A program made the position numbers and the translations under genes. From UBA8886 sp963578705 (GTDB lineage: Archaea > Thermoplasmatota > Poseidoniia > MGIII > CG-Epi1), in NCBI GenBank assembly GCA_963578705.1, contig CAUZDT010000046.1:1-9610 (forward strand): a DNA stretch of 9,610 nucleotides. Direction: 5' to 3'. Shown piece by piece: positions 5,922 through 9,610 of this stretch. How positions within the stretch are numbered: position 1 is the first letter of the stretch; every line of letters begins with the position of its first letter. The notes beneath the pieces are model-generated. The model saw only the letters and a program-made list of their open reading frames with translations. It was not told the DNA's origin and made no database searches.

Positions 5922-6752
5922 GTGAGCGAGAAAGCGTTTGAGTTCCTGCCGATGCCGGAGCGCAGCGCGAAGCCGCGCAGCGCGGGGCTGACAATGGTCA
6001 TCGACACCGGGCTCGGCTACCGCTACACCGAGGACCTGCTCGAAATCTGCGCCGACTACATCGACCTGTGGAAACTGGGCTGGGCGACGACACAGCTCCA
6101 GCCGCTCGACGTTGTGCGGCGCAAGGTGGAACTGCTGCGGTCGCACGACATCTCGGTCTGCAACGGCGGGACGCTGCTCGAGCTCTCCGAGCACCAGAAC
6201 CGGGCGGGCGAGCTCTTTGCCGAGCTGCGCGAAATGGGCGCCGACGCGACCGAGATTTCGAGCGGCAGTCTGGACATCGCGCCGGACCGCGTCTGCGAGC
6301 TGATTGCCGAAGCGCGCGAAGCGGGGCTGGTCCCCTATTGCGAAGTGGGGTGCAAGCTCCCCGAGCGTGACCTAGCGGCGGACGAATACAACGTGCAGCT
6401 GAAGCAGTTCCTGGCGGCGGGCGCCGAGAAAGTCATTGTCGAGGCGCGCGAATCGGGCGCCAGCGTGGGGCTGATGGACGCGGCGGGCGAGGTGCAGCTC
6501 GCCCTCATGCAGGCGGCGCTGGACGGAGTCGACCCCGCCCGCGTTATCTTCGAGGCGCCGCGCAAGTCGCAGCAAATCTTCTTCCTGCGCGAGTTCGGCC
6601 CTGAAACCAATCTGGGGAACATCGCACCGACCGATGTCATCTCGGTCGAGACGCTACGGCGCGGGCTACGCGGCGACACCGTCGAAGACTTTTATTTCGT
6701 CATCGGCGAGCGGCACCTTGCCGCGAGCGGCCGGGGAAAACCCGGGAAATGA
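5922..6752 (+). CDS. comA: Phosphosulfolactate synthase ComA
   Basis: This 276-residue TIM-barrel enzyme is predicted to add sulfite to phosphoenolpyruvate, making (R)-2-phospho-3-sulfolactate, the first step of the PEP-dependent coenzyme M / sulfolactate pathway. Family landmarks are LTMVIDTGLG (23-32), YIDLWKLGWATT (46-57, with Lys51), CNGGTLLE (80-87), ATEISSGSLDI (109-119), PYCEVGCKLPERD (138-150), KVIVEARESG (170-179), FEAPRKSQQ (210-218), TNLGNIAPTDVISVETLRRGLRG (229-251, cited by position) and DFYF (256-259). The N-terminus before residue 22 is a variable extension. The start is a GTG behind an AT box. The downstream comB, 19 nt away, makes the next enzyme, which argues for true ComA over the plant HSA32-like or other paralogues of unclear activity. 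Later steps (sulfolactate dehydrogenase, ComDE) are not in view. Confidence 0.9.
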   Translation: MSEKAFEFLPMPERSAKPRSAGLTMVIDTGLGYRYTEDLLEICADYIDLWKLGWATTQLQPLDVVRRKVELLRSHDISVCNGGTLLELSEHQNRAGELFAELREMGADATEISSGSLDIAPDRVCELIAEAREAGLVPYCEVGCKLPERDLAADEYNVQLKQFLAAGAEKVIVEARESGASVGLMDAAGEVQLALMQAALDGVDPARVIFEAPRKSQQIFFLREFGPETNLGNIAPTDVISVETLRRGLRGDTVEDFYFVIGERHLAASGRGKPGK

Positions 6753-6771
6753 ACCGCGGCGCGAGCGCCTG

Positions 6772-7500
6772 ATGCGCATCGCCATCGAGCAGGGGCTGTC
6801 CGGCGCCGAGGCGGCGGCGGCACGCGGTGACGCGACCGTAATTATCGACGTTATCCGCGCTTCGACGACCTACGCCACCGCACTCGCCGGCGGCGCTGCG
6901 CGCATTGTCCCGTGCTCCAGCCGTGCGCATCTCGAGGAGCTGCGTAGCCGCTATCCCGACGCGCTGCGGTCGGGCGAGCGTGAATGCCACCGAATCGACG
7001 GCTACGATTTGGGGTCGTCGCCGACCGAGATGGCGGCCGCTAACCTGCGCGGGCGGACGCTGCTCTCGTCGACGACCAACGGCTCGCGCATGGTCGTCGC
7101 GGCAGCCGGCGCACCGGGCGTGCTGATGGCTGGCTTCTGCAACGGCGCCGCTGTCGCAAGGTTCCTGCAAAACTGGGCGAGCGTGGTGTCCGCCGCCAGC
7201 TCGCCGTCCGGCAGCGGCACCAGCAGCGGCAACGTCGCGCTGGTCTGCTCGGGGCGGCTCGGCGAGCCGGTCATCGAGGACTGGCTCGGCGCCAGCTGGC
7301 TGGCGCACCTGCTCGACGGTGACGATAACGACTTCGAGCTCTCCCGCGCCGAAATCCGCGAGCGCTGCCGCGCTTCGCCCAGCCACGACGCACTCGTAGC
7401 CGCAGAGCTCGAGTGCGACTTCGAGCACTGCATGGCGTTCGACACGATTGACGTGGTGCCGCTGCTTGATGGCGACGGGTTTGTGTCGGCAAAGGATTAG
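6772..7500 (+). CDS. comB: 2-phosphosulfolactate phosphatase ComB
   Basis: This 242-residue protein is predicted to remove phosphate from 2-phosphosulfolactate, giving sulfolactate, in a Mg2+-dependent reaction. ComB family features are VIIDVIRASTTYATALAGGA (23-42), SGERECHRIDGYDLGSSPTEM (67-87, by position), RTLLSSTTNGSR (95-106), AGFCNGAAVARFL (120-132), VALVCSGRLGEPVIEDWLGA (155-174) and the C-terminal FDTIDVVPLL (223-232). A Ser/Gly-rich run at 140-153 (SAASSPSGSGTSSG) is a low-complexity loop that looks like a local insertion. The ATG at 6772 is the natural start because the first strand follows directly, but no Shine-Dalgarno sequence precedes it. The stop TAG (7498-7500) overlaps the reverse-strand nob1 stop. 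Length is close to that of methanogen ComB. Confidence 0.88.
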   Translation: MRIAIEQGLSGAEAAAARGDATVIIDVIRASTTYATALAGGAARIVPCSSRAHLEELRSRYPDALRSGERECHRIDGYDLGSSPTEMAAANLRGRTLLSSTTNGSRMVVAAAGAPGVLMAGFCNGAAVARFLQNWASVVSAASSPSGSGTSSGNVALVCSGRLGEPVIEDWLGASWLAHLLDGDDNDFELSRAEIRERCRASPSHDALVAAELECDFEHCMAFDTIDVVPLLDGDGFVSAKD

Positions 7501-7955
7501 CGCCGCGTTCGCCGCAGCTCGCTGCCGCACGTCGGGCACTCGCCGTGCGGATCGTCCCATTTCTGCCGGCAGCCGCTACAAGTCCAGCGCCACCGCAGCT
7601 GTTTGGCGATGCCGGCGGTCTCGACCGGCAGCCACGCGATACCAAGCGATGCGGCGACGTTCTGCATCGCAAAATCATCGGTAATAAGCGTCGCGTCGCG
7701 CTCGAGCGCCAGCGCCAGCAGCTGCGAATCGACGGGCGAGAGCACGCCCGCGTCGCCCGTTTCCTGCGCGGTAGCAGTGACGCGCACCTGCGCTGGCGCG
7801 TCGGGGGACGCGACCTGCATCCCGGACGCACCAAGCTGCGCGTGGTATTCGCGGCTGCGCCGGTTGACAAGCTCCTGTTCAACACCGGGCGCCGTCAGCA
7901 GCTCGCCTTGCGGGTGGCGGCGGGTCAGGAACGCGACGCTGTCGAGCACGAACAC
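7497..7955 (-). CDS. nob1: Endoribonuclease Nob1 (PIN domain plus zinc ribbon)
   Basis: This protein of about 152 residues is predicted to cut the 3' end of precursor 16S rRNA in the last step of small-subunit assembly. With the GTG at 7955 it begins MFVLDSVAFL, the standard PIN start with Asp5. The other acidic residues are Asp76 in LSPVDSQLLALALE and Asp93-Asp94 in TLITDDFAMQNVA. The C-terminal zinc ribbon is WTCSGC (125-129 region) and CPTC (140-143), giving Cys126, Cys129, Cys140 and Cys143, then a basic end. An in-frame ATG at 8045 would add 30 residues that do not look like Nob1; a second GTG at 7949 is also possible. The gene converges on comB and diverges from the GlmU-like gene. It is an intact, compact archaeal Nob1. 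Confidence 0.92.
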   Translation of the reverse strand: MFVLDSVAFLTRRHPQGELLTAPGVEQELVNRRSREYHAQLGASGMQVASPDAPAQVRVTATAQETGDAGVLSPVDSQLLALALERDATLITDDFAMQNVAASLGIAWLPVETAGIAKQLRWRWTCSGCRQKWDDPHGECPTCGSELRRTRR

Positions 7956-7960
7956 CGCCC

Positions 7961-8010
7961 GCCAGCGCCGAGGCGGATATGAAACGCACCCCCGGCAGGC
8001 CGGCGCTGGC
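7961..8010. repeat. 10-bp inverted repeat around the nob1 promoter
   Basis: GCCAGCGCCG (7961-7970) and its exact complement CGGCGCTGGC (8001-8010) flank a 30-nt stretch that contains the AT box of nob1. The right arm touches the palindrome at 8010-8023. The same 10-mer occurs before cmk at 270-279. It could be a pair of protein-binding half-sites or a DNA structure; function is inferred only from position. Confidence 0.5.
7976..7985 (-). promoter_or_regulatory. TATA-like box for nob1
   Basis: On the reverse strand the sequence is GTTTCATATC, centred about 25 nt before the GTG at 7955. No Shine-Dalgarno sequence precedes the start, so a leaderless transcript is predicted. This also supports 7955 over the upstream ATG at 8045 as start. 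Confidence 0.5.
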
Positions 8011-8023
8011 GATTTGCAAATCG
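8010..8023. promoter_or_regulatory. 14-bp perfect palindrome, candidate operator
   Basis: CGATTTGCAAATCG reads the same on both strands. It lies seven bases upstream of the AT box of the GlmU-like gene and about 25 bases upstream of the nob1 box, between two divergent genes. Such placement suits a dimeric helix-turn-helix regulator, which could activate or repress either side. No regulator gene is seen in the window. Confidence 0.55.
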
Positions 8024-8030
8024 TAAGGAT

Positions 8031-8037
8031 GATATAC
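8031..8037 (+). promoter_or_regulatory. TATA box for the GlmU-like/glmS unit
   Basis: GATATAC is centred 24 nt before the ATG at 8058, in otherwise GC-rich DNA. It is the best TATA match in the window. No Shine-Dalgarno sequence precedes the ATG, so a leaderless mRNA is predicted. The spacing favours ATG 8058 over the in-frame GTG at 8046, which would be only 12 nt from the box. Confidence 0.6.
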
Positions 8038-8057
8038 TCCCCCACGTGCGGCGGCGC

Positions 8058-9233
8058 ATGCGTGCCGTAATCCTGACGGCCGGCGAAGCCGCACGGTTGC
8101 GGGGCTGGACCGCCAGTAGCCCCAAGGGGATGCTACCGCTCGCCAACCGCACCATCCTTGAGCACCTTGTCGCCGGGCTGCGTGATGCGGGGGTGCAGAA
8201 GCTGGTACTGGTCGTAGGGCACGGCGCCGAGAGCGTCATGAGCCTATTCGGCGACGGCGGTCGCCATGGCGTCGCGGTCGAATACGCGCGGCAGAAGGAG
8301 CTGACCGGTACACTCGACGCGCTGCGGCTCGGCGCTGCGGCCGCCCCTGACGAGGAACTACTGGTCGTCCCGGGGGACAACTACGTCGCACCGCAGGGCT
8401 TCGCCGCGCTGCTCGAGGAGCAGGGCGAAGCGCTGCTCGCGAGCGAGGCGCTGCGCTGGTCCAAGTGGGGCGGACTCGAGCTCGAGGGCGATACGATGCG
8501 GTTGAGCTACGAAGCGCCCGACGCCGTAGGGCGGTTGCATTTCACCGGCATCGCGCGGCTTGCGCCGGTGACCGTCGCGCGGCTGGTCGGGAGCGACGAG
8601 CGGCACATCGGCAAGGCACTGCAGCCGCTGCTCGCCGACGGCACCACGGCGCCGAGGGTCGCGATGGCCGAGGCGTGGCACAACATCGTCTACCCGTGGG
8701 ACATGGTCGGCGGCAACCAGGTCGCGCTGCGCTACCTGCCGCAGGAGCTGGCGGGCACCTGCGAGGCGGGCGTCATGATTCGCGGCGCGGTCGCCATCGG
8801 TGAAGGAAGCCGCATCGCCGCCGGCTGCTACCTACAGGGGCCGCTCGCGATTGGCAGTGGCTGCCGTATCGGCCCCGGCACCGTGCTGGGCCCGTCGACA
8901 GCCATCGGCGACGGCGTCGAAATGGGCACGCACTGCGAAATCGCCGACACGCTCGTAATGGATTCGGTCTCGGTCGGCAGCTACACCCACTTGCAGGCGT
9001 GCGTAGTCGGCGAAGCGAGCGAACTCGGTTCGCACGTCGTCGCACTCCCCGGCCCCGAAGAAGCAACGTATCTGCAGTCGCAGCACTCCGTGGTCGACCG
9101 CGGCGCGATGGTCGGCGACGGCTGCCGCATCGGTGACCGTGCGGTGCTGCAGGGTGGCTGCGTGCTCTCGCGCGGCGCCGTCGTAGGCGCCGGCGCCGCA
9201 GTTGACGGCGAGTTCCCGGCAGAGGCCGCCTGA
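8058..9233 (+). CDS. Bifunctional sugar-1-phosphate nucleotidylyl-/acetyltransferase (GlmU-like)
   Basis: This 391-residue protein is predicted to make UDP-sugars such as UDP-GlcNAc: an N-terminal nucleotidyltransferase (about 1-225) and a C-terminal left-handed beta helix that may acetylate glucosamine-1-phosphate (about 235-385). The first domain shows AVILTAGEAARL (3-14), PKGMLPLANR (22-31, Lys23), TGTLDALRLG (83-92), VVPGDN (103-108) and WHNIVYPWDMV (207-217). The signature GEGTR reads GEAAR. The second domain has hexapeptide turns such as AIGEGS, AIGSGCRIGPGTVLG, AIGDGVEMG and VGDGCRIGDRAVL. The layout matches the archaeal GlmU-like enzymes (Sulfolobus ST0452 type) rather than bacterial GlmU. 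glmS follows with a TGATG overlap, which supports the amino-sugar role. Exact sugar and nucleotide cannot be told from sequence. Confidence 0.85.
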   Translation: MRAVILTAGEAARLRGWTASSPKGMLPLANRTILEHLVAGLRDAGVQKLVLVVGHGAESVMSLFGDGGRHGVAVEYARQKELTGTLDALRLGAAAAPDEELLVVPGDNYVAPQGFAALLEEQGEALLASEALRWSKWGGLELEGDTMRLSYEAPDAVGRLHFTGIARLAPVTVARLVGSDERHIGKALQPLLADGTTAPRVAMAEAWHNIVYPWDMVGGNQVALRYLPQELAGTCEAGVMIRGAVAIGEGSRIAAGCYLQGPLAIGSGCRIGPGTVLGPSTAIGDGVEMGTHCEIADTLVMDSVSVGSYTHLQACVVGEASELGSHVVALPGPEEATYLQSQHSVVDRGAMVGDGCRIGDRAVLQGGCVLSRGAVVGAGAAVDGEFPAEAA

Positions 9234-9610
9234 TGTGCGGCATCGTCGGCTACGCCGGTAGCGGTGACGCACCGCAAATCCTGATTGAAGCGCTGAAGCG
9301 GCTCGAATACCGCGGCTACGACTCGGCGGGAATCGCGGTGCAGGAAAACGGGGGGCTTACCATCCACAAGAAACAGGGGCGCATTGCAGTGATGGAAGAG
9401 TCACTGCCCGAATTCCGGGCGACGGTCGGCATCGGCCACACCCGCTGGGCGACCCACGGCGAGCCGTCCGACGCCAACGCGCACCCGCAGGTCGATTCCA
9501 GCGGCGACATCGCCGTCATCCACAACGGGACGCTCGAAAACTACGCCGACCTGCGCTCGAGGATGGAAGCGGAGGGAGTCGAATTCAGCTCCAGCACCGA
9601 TACGGAAGTG
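9233..9610 (+). CDS. glmS: Glutamine-fructose-6-phosphate aminotransferase GlmS, N-terminal part
   Basis: The first 126 residues are present; the gene runs past the window end (the family is about 600 residues). GlmS makes glucosamine-6-phosphate from fructose-6-phosphate and glutamine, entry to UDP-GlcNAc. The visible part is the glutaminase domain: MCGIVGYAG with nucleophile Cys2 exposed after Met removal, LKRLEYRGYDSAGIA (21-35), GIGHTRWATHGEPSDANAHP (67-86), IAVIHNGTLENY (93-104) and STDTEV (121-126). All glutamine-binding motifs are intact. It starts in a TGATG overlap with the GlmU-like gene, with AGAGG seven bases before its ATG, so the two are co-translated. Together they supply precursors for N-glycans or cell-surface polymers. 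Confidence 0.95.
   Translation, partial: MCGIVGYAGSGDAPQILIEALKRLEYRGYDSAGIAVQENGGLTIHKKQGRIAVMEESLPEFRATVGIGHTRWATHGEPSDANAHPQVDSSGDIAVIHNGTLENYADLRSRMEAEGVEFSSSTDTEV

Noticed and set aside
7956..8045. 30-residue N-terminal extension of Nob1 from ATG 8045
   Set aside because: Nob1 proteins begin right at the first beta strand; the extension has no family match and would span the nob1 AT box and the palindrome.
1..9610. CRISPR arrays, insertion sequences, phage or defence genes
   Set aside because: No spaced repeats, transposase, integrase or known defence motifs were seen; the genes are mainly housekeeping.

Overview
The window looks like a piece of a GC-rich euryarchaeal genome. The archaeal markers are an archaeal-type cytidylate kinase, a Cbf5-type pseudouridine synthase, an archaeal/eukaryal FEN1 with a C-terminal PCNA-binding motif, a Nob1 PIN/zinc-ribbon nuclease, RtcB, and AT-rich boxes about 25 nt before start codons. 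Cytochrome c maturation genes point to a respiring organism. An uncultured Thermoplasmatota-like lineage (for example marine group II or III) is my best guess, but this is inference from gene content only.

Layout, left to right. Bases 1-240 are AT-richer than the rest (about 44% GC by hand count) and hold no gene I can defend. Unit 1 (+) is cmk-cbf5. Unit 2 (+) is ccmC, a secreted protein with a CcmD-like tail, ccmE, rtcB and fen1, joined by overlaps or a 1-nt gap. Unit 3 (+) is comA-comB, the first two steps of sulfolactate/coenzyme M synthesis. Unit 4 (-) is nob1, convergent with comB, their stop codons overlapping. Unit 5 (+) is a GlmU-like bifunctional enzyme followed by glmS, which runs off the window end. 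Nob1 and the GlmU-like gene diverge from a 102-nt spacer rich in symmetrical sequence.

The cytochrome c genes look like the variant System I found in archaea and some bacteria. CcmE carries C-x-x-x-Y in place of the heme-binding His motif. CcmC keeps its two heme-ligand histidines but has lost the tryptophan-rich (WWD) signature. A CcmD-like membrane segment is fused to a secreted beta-rich domain. This trio is the most interesting protein-level signal here.

At the DNA level, the first gene of each unit has an AT box about 24-28 nt before its start codon and no good Shine-Dalgarno sequence, as expected for leaderless mRNAs. Most genes inside units have a Shine-Dalgarno sequence and overlap the upstream gene. 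A 10-mer, GCCAGCGCCG, occurs three times, all in promoter regions, beside a 14-bp perfect palindrome before the GlmU-like gene.
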